Below are positions 17,981 to 23,671 of a stretch of DNA of 39,120 nt, piece by piece. Below the pieces are notes generated by a model. That model searched no databases. It saw nothing but the letters and a program-made list of their open reading frames with translations, and was not told where the DNA came from. Position numbers and translations under genes: made by a program. Origin of the DNA: a virus; the IMG/VR virus record IMGVR_UViG_3300042292_001325, positions 1-39,120 of that record, one strand, 5' to 3'. Every line of letters starts with the position of its first letter. Within the stretch, counting starts at the first letter, position 1.

Positions 17981-18008
17981 CTGACGACTCTCAATTGAGA
18001 ATCGTCAG
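17981..18008 (-). terminator. Attenuator hairpin between major tail gene and chaperone G
   Basis: CTGACGA/TCGTCAG plus TCTC/GAGA around an AATT loop, with a single C-A mismatch; the leftward transcript then reads ACTTTTAAAT. The T-run is weak, so partial termination or mRNA 3'-end protection is more likely than a full stop. It would keep the major tail protein at a higher level than the genes behind it. Confidence 0.55.
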
Positions 18009-18035
18009 TTTACATCAAAGCCTAATTTATATCAA

Positions 18036-18872
18036 TTAGGATTCAACACTACCAGATTGAATTAACAATGTCGCTTTCGCGTTTACAAAGTTGTCAATTG
18101 AACCGCGAGTGGTTTTAATAGTTGATACTTGGACAATACCATACCATTCTTGACCTGAAGAATTATGAGTAATTTTTACAACGCGGTTTGCATTGATGCT
18201 CAAATCTTCTTGTGCTGAGAATAACAAAATCTGACCTGCGTCAGAAGGAACACGCAAGAAATCAACTGACAATTCACCTTCGTCAGAAGAACCTTTTGCT
18301 TTGTATGTGCCAGCTTCGTTAAGTAATTTAGCTGAAATGGTAGCAGCAGTTAAGCCTGTGTCGCCCATTGCAGTAATTTTACCAACTAATGCACTGCTAA
18401 CAGCGTTAGCGGCAGTAGTGATAGAGTGACCTGTAATTGACGCATCTAAAGCGTGTGAACCAGTAACAGTGAACGAGAAACCTGTTGTATAAGGACTTGA
18501 GCCTGTTGGGAATGCACCACTTGTTAAAGTTAACTCAATGTTAACAGCAGAAGTAGTTAAACCTTTAGATGTCCAAACACCAGTTACACCGCCAGTATAA
18601 GTGAATGTACCGCTGTAATAACCGTCAGCTTGTTTTGCTGTGGTCACGGTACTGGCAACGGATAATGTGCCTTGCGCTGAAGCGGCAGTTTCAAAAGCTT
18701 GATACGCAGTTAAGCGATTTGCTTTTGCAGTAACAGGGTCAGTTAAAGCTAATTGCAAAGCAGAGTTAATCGCAGTTTGCAAAGTTGACATCGCAGCGAT
18801 TTCACCAGCGGTTGCATTGTCAAAGACTGTCAACGTAGAGTTGGCAGAACTAAATGGGTTACTAATTGTCAT
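18036..18872 (-). CDS. Major tail tube protein
   Basis: 278 residues, Ser/Thr/Ala-rich and mostly beta, without Cys; the C-terminal half has the SSDEGELSVDFLRVPSDAGQ... and HNSSGQEWYGIVQVSTIKTTRGSIDNFV strands typical of gpV-type tube proteins. An Ig-like segment (residues about 80-150, YYSGTFTYTGGVTGVWTS) precedes it, unusual in being N-terminal. It is encoded between tail terminator and chaperone genes, as in lambda V. Hundreds of copies polymerise around the tape measure protein. The hairpin just after its stop fits its need for high expression. SD GAGG 8-10 bases before the ATG. Confidence 0.8.
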   Translation of the reverse strand: MTISNPFSSANSTLTVFDNATAGEIAAMSTLQTAINSALQLALTDPVTAKANRLTAYQAFETAASAQGTLSVASTVTTAKQADGYYSGTFTYTGGVTGVWTSKGLTTSAVNIELTLTSGAFPTGSSPYTTGFSFTVTGSHALDASITGHSITTAANAVSSALVGKITAMGDTGLTAATISAKLLNEAGTYKAKGSSDEGELSVDFLRVPSDAGQILLFSAQEDLSINANRVVKITHNSSGQEWYGIVQVSTIKTTRGSIDNFVNAKATLLIQSGSVES

Positions 18873-18899
18873 TTTATTTCCTCATGAGGTTGGAAAAAT

Positions 18900-19340
18900 T
18901 TAAAGCAAAGGTATGGTTTTTCTAATAGACACAATTAAACCAAAACTCGCAAAACCTTCATCGGGAAAGTAAGTTGGTCTTAATTTTTTAATTGGTCTAA
19001 AAGCATCCAGTACATTTGGGTCATCAGGCACAAAGCCTGTTACCCATTTTAGCACAGAATTTATTAACACACTTGCATTCGCTTCCGTCTGCAAATGGTC
19101 TGTATCGTTGTTTTCGCTTCGTAATATAACATGAATTTCATATTGCTGAGTATCAATAAGGAAATCATTAGAAAGCGATGGTGGTGAATAAATTGATTCA
19201 AATGGCACAATAACACAAGCAGGTAGTTTTTTAACAACCGCTTTGTCATCAGGTGAAAATGAAGAATTTGTCACTGTTACGAAATCAGGAACATGGTCTG
19301 TTATTCTATCAATTAGATATTGTTGACAAGCGTAACTCAT
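18900..19340 (-). CDS. Tail terminator protein (gpU-like)
   Basis: 146 residues of alpha/beta type: an N-terminal helix (CQQYLIDRITDHVPDFV), a strand with KLPACVIVPFESIY, then YEIHVILRSEN and a helix ending LINSVLKWVTG, and a final strand FGLIVSIRKTIPL. This order matches small tail terminators that cap the tube and set its end. Position between the gpZ-like gene and the major tail protein is the lambda U position. The stop abuts a 27-base gap before the tail tube gene. No catalytic motif; confidence rests on order and fold pattern. Confidence 0.6.
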   Translation of the reverse strand: MSYACQQYLIDRITDHVPDFVTVTNSSFSPDDKAVVKKLPACVIVPFESIYSPPSLSNDFLIDTQQYEIHVILRSENNDTDHLQTEANASVLINSVLKWVTGFVPDDPNVLDAFRPIKKLRPTYFPDEGFASFGLIVSIRKTIPLL

Positions 19341-19946
19341 TTACGGTTCTCCAAGGTCAGGAATCTTACCATCCCGAATATATTGTTCAATTTTTTCATT
19401 ATAGCGTCTTTCAAATTCTACGCCTACTTCGTTAATGAAACCGTCAGCAATATTTTGTGTTTTTTCTTGCGGTAATTTTTGCGTGATTAATTTCCATTTT
19501 TTAACTTGACGGACAATACCACGTTTATTTGCTTTAGCCGCCATGCCATTGAATTCACGTTTAACAATTTTCTTTGAGCCAGATTTGAATTGAGCAATAA
19601 AGCCTTTTTCATAGAAATATTCACCAGCTCTCGCACCGTCTTCACCTTCGTTTTGGCGTAAACGACCAACAAACGTATTATCCACTGACTCTTTGGCGAC
19701 AATAGGATTATAACCAAGCCAGACTTTACCGATATTATTTGCACTCTTTTTACCGCGATTGGTCTTGTTACGATAAAGTTTAAGAGTACGATTTGGCGTG
19801 TGATAAGTATCGGTTAGCTTTTCATCAAGCTTTTTCTTTGCCCAAGTCAATGTTGAGTTAATGGCTAAACGTTGAGCGTTATAAAGTGCGCGAGAATAAC
19901 CTTGCGAAAATTTATCCCACTCTTTGGTTTCGTATTTGCTAGACAT
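19341..19946 (-). CDS. Minor tail / head-tail completion protein (gpZ-like)
   Basis: 201 residues, strongly basic (many Lys/Arg). Near the N-terminus RLAINSTLTWAKKKLDEKL resembles the ALNRTA-x-WA helix that marks the gpZ/gp10 family, and KVWLGYNPIVAKE plus GFIAQFKSGSKKIVKRE follow as the beta core. Members join or trim the tail end before head attachment. It is coupled to both neighbours: it begins on the last base of the FII-like gene and ends one base before the terminator gene. In lambda the order is FII, Z, U, V, the same as here. Confidence 0.6.
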   Translation of the reverse strand: MSSKYETKEWDKFSQGYSRALYNAQRLAINSTLTWAKKKLDEKLTDTYHTPNRTLKLYRNKTNRGKKSANNIGKVWLGYNPIVAKESVDNTFVGRLRQNEGEDGARAGEYFYEKGFIAQFKSGSKKIVKREFNGMAAKANKRGIVRQVKKWKLITQKLPQEKTQNIADGFINEVGVEFERRYNEKIEQYIRDGKIPDLGEP

Positions 19947-20260
19947 TAGGTTTCTTGAATTTGAATGATAACTTCACCTAAGATAGAAGGAGGAGGTATA
20001 TCAAGCATAGTATGTTCAAGACCATTGACGGTGATGAGTTGTCTTTTTTTAAGTTGAAGCCTATCAACTTCAGATTGTAATGTTTTGATGTAGGTCACTT
20101 GTGAATTAATGATAGTATCCCCAAATTCGTCAAGACGTGGCTGTTGACCAAAAATAACTCTGAATTTTGCACCATCTTTATTTAGCGCATCTTCAGCATA
20201 GCCATTTGGCTTAAGCATCTGATACTTAAGCGTTGCTGCGTGTTGAAATGGAAGTGTCAT
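19946..20260 (-). CDS. Head-tail joining protein (gpFII-like)
   Basis: 104 residues, beta-rich after a short N-terminal arm: KFRVIFGQQPRLDEFGDTII, then a middle segment VTYIKTLQSEVDRLQLKKRQ and a last strand pair LITVNGLEHTMLDIPPP...EVIIQIQE. This is the pattern of the FII-like neck proteins, in which a strand pair around TVNGxxYTVxxIxPD is typical. It is the second gene of the tail operon, overlapping both neighbours by one base. Acts at the head-tail interface after packaging. Confidence 0.6.
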   Translation of the reverse strand: MTLPFQHAATLKYQMLKPNGYAEDALNKDGAKFRVIFGQQPRLDEFGDTIINSQVTYIKTLQSEVDRLQLKKRQLITVNGLEHTMLDIPPPSILGEVIIQIQET

Positions 20261-20439
20261 TAGTGCCGTATTCCTGAAACATAATCGTTTATAACATTTA
20301 ATCGTTCAGAGCGAACAATATCAATATCCGATAATCGGGGTGTAATTTGAAAACCTTTACCCCAATTTGTTTTACGTCTTGGTTTTAAAAGCATCGCATC
20401 CATTTTGCGATTAATCATCTCACGTTGTTTTTCATTCAT
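20260..20439 (-). CDS. Small basic protein at the start of the tail operon, unknown function
   Basis: 59 residues (MNEKQREMINRKMDAMLLKP...). I place the start at 20439 because a GGAGG lies four bases before this ATG; the reading frame is open further upstream (to 20547), but that part would run through the terminator-like leader and overlap the previous gene. The protein is basic with an RRKTNWGKGFQITPRL segment and no known motif. By position it could be a head-completion protein equivalent to lambda FI or W, but this is only positional. Confidence 0.6.
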   Translation of the reverse strand: MNEKQREMINRKMDAMLLKPRRKTNWGKGFQITPRLSDIDIVRSERLNVINDYVSGIRH

Positions 20440-20448
20440 AAAACCTCC

Positions 20449-20523
20449 AAAAAATAGGGTGTGGCAGATATTAGGGCAAATACTTTTCGGGAATGACCCT
20501 AGCCACACTTGCGGATTATAGCA
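20449..20523 (-). promoter_or_regulatory. Late tail-operon promoter with 5'-terminal hairpin
   Basis: TGCTATAAT (20523-20515) is a perfect extended -10 box. The RNA would start about 20508, and its first bases GTGTGGC (20508-20502) pair with GCCACAC (20465-20459). A run of six T (20454-20449) follows, then the SD of the first tail gene. The arrangement resembles a promoter followed at once by a terminator, as at lambda pR'-tR'. Confidence 0.6.
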
Positions 20524-20531
20524 TAAAGACT

Positions 20532-20957
20532 TTAATAATCGTGGCATTCAAAAAAGGTAATTTGCCCAATTAAATCACCTTTATTTAATTTAAGATAACT
20601 GCCTGAAGACAAATTGGTTAATTCTAAAATCAATTTACCTGCCCAAGTTGGTTTAAGTAATATTGACGTTGAATGCTCAAGACCTTGCTGCGCATATTTG
20701 CTACGAATAGTAAACATCCCCATCACATTCTTTGGCATAACAAAAGTTTCTTGAAGTCTTGCGCGTAAAAATTGTTTTGGGTTTATTGAGAAATTTGAAC
20801 TATAGGCTTCCCAAATAACATCCCCATCGGGAAGTATTTCCGATGAAAACCAGTCATCAATCGAAACATTAACGCCAGCATATTCAATGTTTTTTTCAGG
20901 ACAATCTGAAATTATCGATACTAAATTTTTTAATCTTTCGCCTACAATTATTGACAT
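20532..20957 (-). CDS. dCTP deaminase / dUTPase-fold protein with altered active site
   Basis: 141 residues. The trimeric dUTPase/Dcd fold is clear from MGMFTIRSKYAQQGL (R85, S86), TWAGKLILELTN (E112) and GDLIGQITFFE near the end. E112 aligns with the catalytic Glu of E. coli Dcd (E138), and R85/S86 with R110/S111. The second conserved Arg (R115 in E. coli) is Gln90 here, so activity may be lost or changed, or the protein may be a regulator. It is shorter than Dcd (about 190 residues), lacking part of the N-terminus. A separate, fully canonical dUTPase is encoded at 35864. It is the last gene of the leftward early operon and overlaps its upstream neighbour by 10 bases. Confidence 0.7.
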   Translation of the reverse strand: MSIIVGERLKNLVSIISDCPEKNIEYAGVNVSIDDWFSSEILPDGDVIWEAYSSNFSINPKQFLRARLQETFVMPKNVMGMFTIRSKYAQQGLEHSTSILLKPTWAGKLILELTNLSSGSYLKLNKGDLIGQITFFECHDY

Positions 20958-21289
20958 GAATTATCCCCTTTGCTTTTATTTAAAACATTTTCAACATTAT
21001 CCATAACATTACATAAACTGCCGACACTTCCATCAGTATCGTACCAATGCTTAATTTCAGTTAACACTCCAATTGTATTTTCAATTTTTATATCATTCTT
21101 AGCTGAAGTTTTTTGAAATAGTTCTTCAGCAACATTCATTAAAATTAGACGACATGAGTCAATGATAGCGTGATGGGAGGACGTTTCGATAACAAGACCA
21201 AAATCGCTATTTACGTTATCTAAAATTTTAGTTACATTGTAAATATTGTTGATTATGTCATGAACGATTTCTTTTTCATATTCGGTCAT
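20948..21289 (-). CDS. Helical early protein of unknown function, 113 residues
   Basis: Starts MTEYEKEIVHDIINNIYNV and is predicted all-helical and acidic, with two Cys in the middle and at the C-terminus. No motif I can name. It overlaps both neighbours (10 and 14 bases), so it belongs to a tightly coupled run of small early genes between 20532 and 22454. Such genes in phages often counteract host functions, but nothing in the sequence shows this. Confidence 0.65.
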   Translation of the reverse strand: MTEYEKEIVHDIINNIYNVTKILDNVNSDFGLVIETSSHHAIIDSCRLILMNVAEELFQKTSAKNDIKIENTIGVLTEIKHWYDTDGSVGSLCNVMDNVENVLNKSKGDNSCQ

Positions 21290-21461
21290 TTTCTTCGCCT
21301 TTTAATATTAAAATACATTTATCCAATTCTTTGCACATCGCATCGTTAGCGTAATCATACTGGATGTCATCTTGCAATATGAGCAATAGTTCGATTACCT
21401 CATCACACTGTTTTTGCAATCGTTTAACGTTATCATAATAACCGTATTTGAAATCATTCAT
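21276..21461 (-). CDS. Small helical early protein, 61 residues
   Basis: Starts MNDFKYGYYDNVKRLQKQCD; helical, acidic, with Cys at residues about 19, 43 and 49. It overlaps the downstream gene by 14 bases and the upstream gene by 4 (ATGA type). The short length and coupling are typical of phage accessory genes. No function recognised. Confidence 0.6.
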   Translation of the reverse strand: MNDFKYGYYDNVKRLQKQCDEVIELLLILQDDIQYDYANDAMCKELDKCILILKGEENDRI

Positions 21462-21709
21462 ACGTTCCCGCTTGCTTTGCTAATAGCATCTAAACACATT
21501 TGCTTATACCAACCGTTTGGAGTGGATTTATCCATTGCACCTTTATCGGCATGATATTTTTCATATACTGCAAACACTGTTGCGACTGTATTTAACGTAC
21601 GAATCAAATAATTTTGATTTTCTGTTAGCTTTTTTATTTCGTCACACATTTCGGCAAAATCTGAACCGCTGATTGCTACTGATTCATTAGGGTCTTGGTC
21701 AAAGCTCAT
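21458..21709 (-). CDS. Small early protein, 83 residues
   Basis: Starts MSFDQDPNESVAISGSDFAE and has a helical centre (MCDEIKKLTENQNYLIRTLN) with a coiled-coil look, then VYEKYHADKGAMDKSTPNGWYKQ. Starts within the stop of the gene upstream (ATGA overlap, 21706-21709) and overlaps the next gene by 4 bases. No family recognised. Confidence 0.6.
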   Translation of the reverse strand: MSFDQDPNESVAISGSDFAEMCDEIKKLTENQNYLIRTLNTVATVFAVYEKYHADKGAMDKSTPNGWYKQMCLDAISKASGNV

Positions 21710-21885
21710 AAATTACCTTCACACTTTTCTATAGTTAACTGCGCCTTTTCTAACAATTCTTCACAATAACAACAATGATTTCCAGCAATCTCACCAAAAA
21801 TTAAAGTTACTTCTTTAAGCATTGCTAACAATTCATTACGTTGACCAACCACTTTACCTAATTCTTCTTCGTATAAGTCATTCAT
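21706..21885 (-). CDS. Small early protein, 59 residues
   Basis: ATG at 21885 preceded by AAGGTGG with a 6-base spacer; reads MNDLYEEELGKVVGQRNELL and ends KCEGNL at a TGA that overlaps the next start. The middle contains a CCYC cluster (HCCYCEELLEKAQ), which could bind a metal, within an otherwise helical protein. It fills what would otherwise look like an empty gap in the operon. Function unknown. Confidence 0.6.
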   Translation of the reverse strand: MNDLYEEELGKVVGQRNELLAMLKEVTLIFGEIAGNHCCYCEELLEKAQLTIEKCEGNL

Positions 21886-21888
21886 TTG

Positions 21889-22047
21889 CTACCACCTTAT
21901 AGCACCTATTCGTTTTAATACATCACGCACTTTGCTTGGACGTTCTTTTTTAAATATATAATGCATATTCATATCTATAGTGAAATTTAAATAAGGTATA
22001 CAACGCCACCAAACGTTTCCGTTACATCCTCTTTGTCTTACTCGCAT
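21889..22047 (-). CDS. Small basic protein, 52 residues
   Basis: ATG at 22047 lies inside the end of the upstream gene (10-base overlap). Reads MRVRQRGCNGNVWWRCIPYL, then NFTIDMNMHYIFKKERPSKV, ending IGAIRW. Basic, with two Cys and two adjacent Trp near the N-terminus. The SD of the following gene lies in its last codons, so expression would be coupled. The lack of a clear SD of its own makes it less certain than its neighbours. Confidence 0.45.
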   Translation of the reverse strand: MRVRQRGCNGNVWWRCIPYLNFTIDMNMHYIFKKERPSKVRDVLKRIGAIRW

Positions 22048-22238
22048 AACTCAACCTCATCAATAATTTCTTCAAAAGAATTAAAAAAATCATCTTTAGT
22101 TGTAACAAACATTTCACGAAGTTTATTTGCATTAAAATAAGCAATACCATCAACCCATTTATCGCCAATTTTTACATGACACGCAGTTTCAAGTAAGCAA
22201 ACGTCACCAGTTTTTGTGTTCTTGTATTGAATACTCAT
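22038..22238 (-). CDS. Small phage protein, 66 residues
   Basis: Starts MSIQYKNTKTGDVCLLETAC, a beta-hairpin opening (Y-x-N-x-K-T-G-x-x-Y/C) found in many short phage proteins including DUF1653-like ones, then GDKWVDGIAYFNANKLREMF and an acidic helix to the end. Probably a single small beta-alpha domain. Separated from the upstream gene by 3 bases. No function can be given. Confidence 0.6.
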   Translation of the reverse strand: MSIQYKNTKTGDVCLLETACHVKIGDKWVDGIAYFNANKLREMFVTTKDDFFNSFEEIIDEVELCE

Positions 22239-22241
22239 AAC

Positions 22242-22454
22242 TTACCCAACCTTTTTAACAGAAATTTCATAAATTGGTTTACCAGAACTACACACAACAT
22301 GAGTTTTATCAATACCTATATACTCAATAATGGATTTTAAAACGTCACTTGTCACATCGGTTTTACCTGTTAAAAAAGAATCGCCTTTTTTATTAAGTTT
22401 ACCTGCGTAGATTGTTTTTGTTAATGCAGATGTAGCTACTCTAATATTACTCAT
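22242..22454 (-). CDS. Small conserved-type phage protein, 70 residues (DUF7446-like pattern)
   Basis: MSNIRVATSALTKTIYAGKL followed by GDSFLTGKTDVTSDVLKSII, then a strand pair (THVVCSSGKPIYEISVKKVG). The pattern of VATSALTxTIYAGK... KxDVTSDxLKAV...Y-x-I-x-V recurs in small proteins of many phages, of unknown role. Spaced 3 bases from each neighbour in the early operon. Confidence 0.6.
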   Translation of the reverse strand: MSNIRVATSALTKTIYAGKLNKKGDSFLTGKTDVTSDVLKSIIEYIGIDKTHVVCSSGKPIYEISVKKVG

Positions 22455-22457
22455 AAA

Positions 22458-23108
22458 TCAACCGCACTTACTTGCCGAACACGATAAACATACCTTGCAG
22501 TTATCCATCATAATTACCGCTTTGGTATTGCACTCATCACATAAGATAGCATTAGCAGGATAACCAGATTCCTCTTTGCCCATTACTTCCTGACGCTTTT
22601 CTTGAATATAAGCTTGTTGATACTCATCTATTACGGTCTTAATAACACCGATAGACTTTAAATGCTGCTCAATCACACAGCCGATTTCTGCAACAAGCGA
22701 AGGCATATACACACCACCTCGTTTGTAATAACCCCCTTTTGGGTCAAAAACGTTTTTAAATTCTTCAACCAAAAACGAACTGTCGCCACCTTTACGCCAA
22801 ACGGCTGATACCAACCTAGTCAATGCCAACACCCATTGGAAATGCTCCATGTTTTTTGAATTGATAAACATTTCGTATGGATGGCGTTCTTCATATTCTG
22901 TTTCTGCGTTTAAAACCATATCGTTAATGGTGATGTAAAGTGCGTGTTCAGATTGTGGCGTTTTTATTTTATAAGTACATCCACTGAGCATATCAGGACG
23001 TTTAAGTGCTTCATGGATGGTTTCAAGTTCAGGTTTGGCAACATCAGCAATTTCATCAGCATTTTGTTTAACACTGTAGCCGACAATTTTTTTATCGATT
23101 GTAAACAT
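22458..23108 (-). CDS. TSCPD-domain protein, stand-alone relative of the RNR (NrdJ/NrdZ) C-terminal region
   Basis: 216 residues. The N-terminal half carries HALYITINDMVLNAETEYEE and PYEMFINSKNMEHFQWVLAL, then TRLVSAVWRKGGDSSFLVEE and GGYYKRGGVYMPSLVAEIG, the TSCPD layout found at the end of vitamin B12-dependent ribonucleotide reductases. The C-terminus has a four-Cys pattern (CDEC...CKVCLSC...KCG), probably a zinc ribbon. The catalytic barrel of RNR is absent, so it cannot reduce nucleotides alone; stand-alone versions of this length are frequent in phages and may modulate host RNR or bind nucleotides. SD AAGGAA. Preceded by a promoter and a leader with a terminator (see 23131). Confidence 0.75.
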   Translation of the reverse strand: MFTIDKKIVGYSVKQNADEIADVAKPELETIHEALKRPDMLSGCTYKIKTPQSEHALYITINDMVLNAETEYEERHPYEMFINSKNMEHFQWVLALTRLVSAVWRKGGDSSFLVEEFKNVFDPKGGYYKRGGVYMPSLVAEIGCVIEQHLKSIGVIKTVIDEYQQAYIQEKRQEVMGKEESGYPANAILCDECNTKAVIMMDNCKVCLSCSASKCG

Positions 23109-23130
23109 AAAATTCCTTATGGTTTAAAGT

Positions 23131-23232
23131 AAAAAACCCACTAACACAGGTGGACGAGAACACTGTGGTAGCGGGTCAGGACGAATCCTTTAGATTAAAT
23201 ACACCTCGTCCGTGCAAATCTAAAAAACTCAA
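23131..23232 (-). ncRNA. Leader RNA with terminator upstream of the TSCPD gene, attenuator candidate
   Basis: From the promoter at 23265-23237 the RNA would start near 23230. It contains GGACGAG (23211-23205), which can pair with TCGTCC (23184-23179), and then a strong hairpin: 23176-23163 with 23149-23136 (12 of 14 pairs) followed by six T. The terminator loop contains CTCGTCC (23158-23152), an alternative partner for the same GGACGAG, so a pseudoknot or switch is possible. No ATG within the ~100-nt RNA. It may be a free small RNA or a 5' leader that controls the gene starting at 23108. Confidence 0.5.
23136..23176 (-). terminator. Rho-independent terminator before the TSCPD gene
   Basis: ACCC-CTA-CACAG arm at 23136-23149 pairs with CTGTG-TAG-GGGT arm at 23163-23176, followed on the leftward strand by TTTTTT (23136-23131). 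Confidence 0.75.
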
Positions 23233-23236
23233 ATCT

Positions 23237-23265
23237 AGTGTAACATATTACAATTTAAGGTTCAA
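23237..23265 (-). promoter_or_regulatory. Leftward promoter overlapping dyad operator site D
   Basis: TTGAAC (23265-23260), 17 bases, TACACT (23242-23237). The near-palindrome GTGTAACATATTACAA (23238-23253) lies in the promoter and matches the other dyad sites at 13 of 16 positions. Geometry is identical to the promoter at 29267-29239. Confidence 0.55.
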
Positions 23266-23266
23266 T

Positions 23267-23296
23267 AAAAAGCCAGAGGGATAAGGCTGGCTTTTT
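23267..23296. terminator. Bidirectional terminator
   Basis: AAAAAGCCAG (23267-23276) and CTGGCTTTTT (23287-23296) form a 10-bp perfect stem with a 10-base loop and T-runs on both strands. It would end the leftward transcript carrying the SNF2 helicase and the 57-residue gene. Confidence 0.85.
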
Positions 23297-23313
23297 AAAG
23301 AAAGGAGAATACT

Positions 23314-23343
23314 ATGCAGGTCACACCTAAACGCTTTTTTTAG
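23314..23343 (+). other. Nine-codon mini-ORF with strong SD, facing the early operon
   Basis: ATG at 23314 with AAAGGAG 7 bases upstream encodes MQVTPKRFF then TAG. It is on the strand opposite to all its neighbours, just after a bidirectional terminator. It could be chance, or a leader-type peptide; no promoter is obvious. Between 23344 and 23454 there is no gene, but a 9-bp inverted repeat (AATGTTTGT 23363-23371, ACAAACATT 23388-23396) and ACACGC/GCGTGT arms. Confidence 0.3.
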
Positions 23344-23454
23344 AGTGGTTCTCGATGCCCTCAATGTTTGTAAAAAGATGAACAAAAACAAACATTTATG
23401 CTAACTGTTTTACCATGTACACGCACCTGTTAGCTGGCGTGTTCGATGTGTAGA

Positions 23455-23628
23455 CTAATCGTCACTGTCATCGCCACAGTCACAAACCTCCGAATATAAA
23501 AACGGAGTTTTGAGGAATTCTTTTGCTAATTTAAAGTCTAAGGATGAATCGAGTATTTCGGAAAAATTGCGATTACCAAAACAGTGCAAATCAAATAAAT
23601 CTTCCTTTGATTTTTTTCGTTCACCCAT
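23455..23628 (-). CDS. Small acidic protein, 57 residues
   Basis: ATG at 23628, reads MGERKKSKEDLFDLHCFGNR, then a helical part with FSEILDSSLDFKLAKEFLK and a C-terminus CDCGDDSDD. Starts 43 bases after the SNF2 helicase gene in the same direction, with AGGTTT near the SD position. The basic start, hydrophobic centre and Cys/Asp tail do not match a family I know. A CTCCG/CGGAG hairpin with a T-run lies in its own last codons on the + strand. Confidence 0.5.
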   Translation of the reverse strand: MGERKKSKEDLFDLHCFGNRNFSEILDSSLDFKLAKEFLKTPFLYSEVCDCGDDSDD

Positions 23629-23671
23629 TGTGAAACCTATCTAACGCAATGGAATGATTTTGATAGTAATA

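Noticed and set aside
20440-20547. N-terminal extension of the first tail gene to 20547
   Set aside because: It would translate through the promoter leader hairpin and overlap the dCTP-deaminase-like gene; GGAGG supports 20439.
23314-23343. Nine-codon ORF as a certain gene
   Set aside because: A good SD alone is weak proof; no promoter or downstream gene in that direction, so it is listed only as a low-confidence site.
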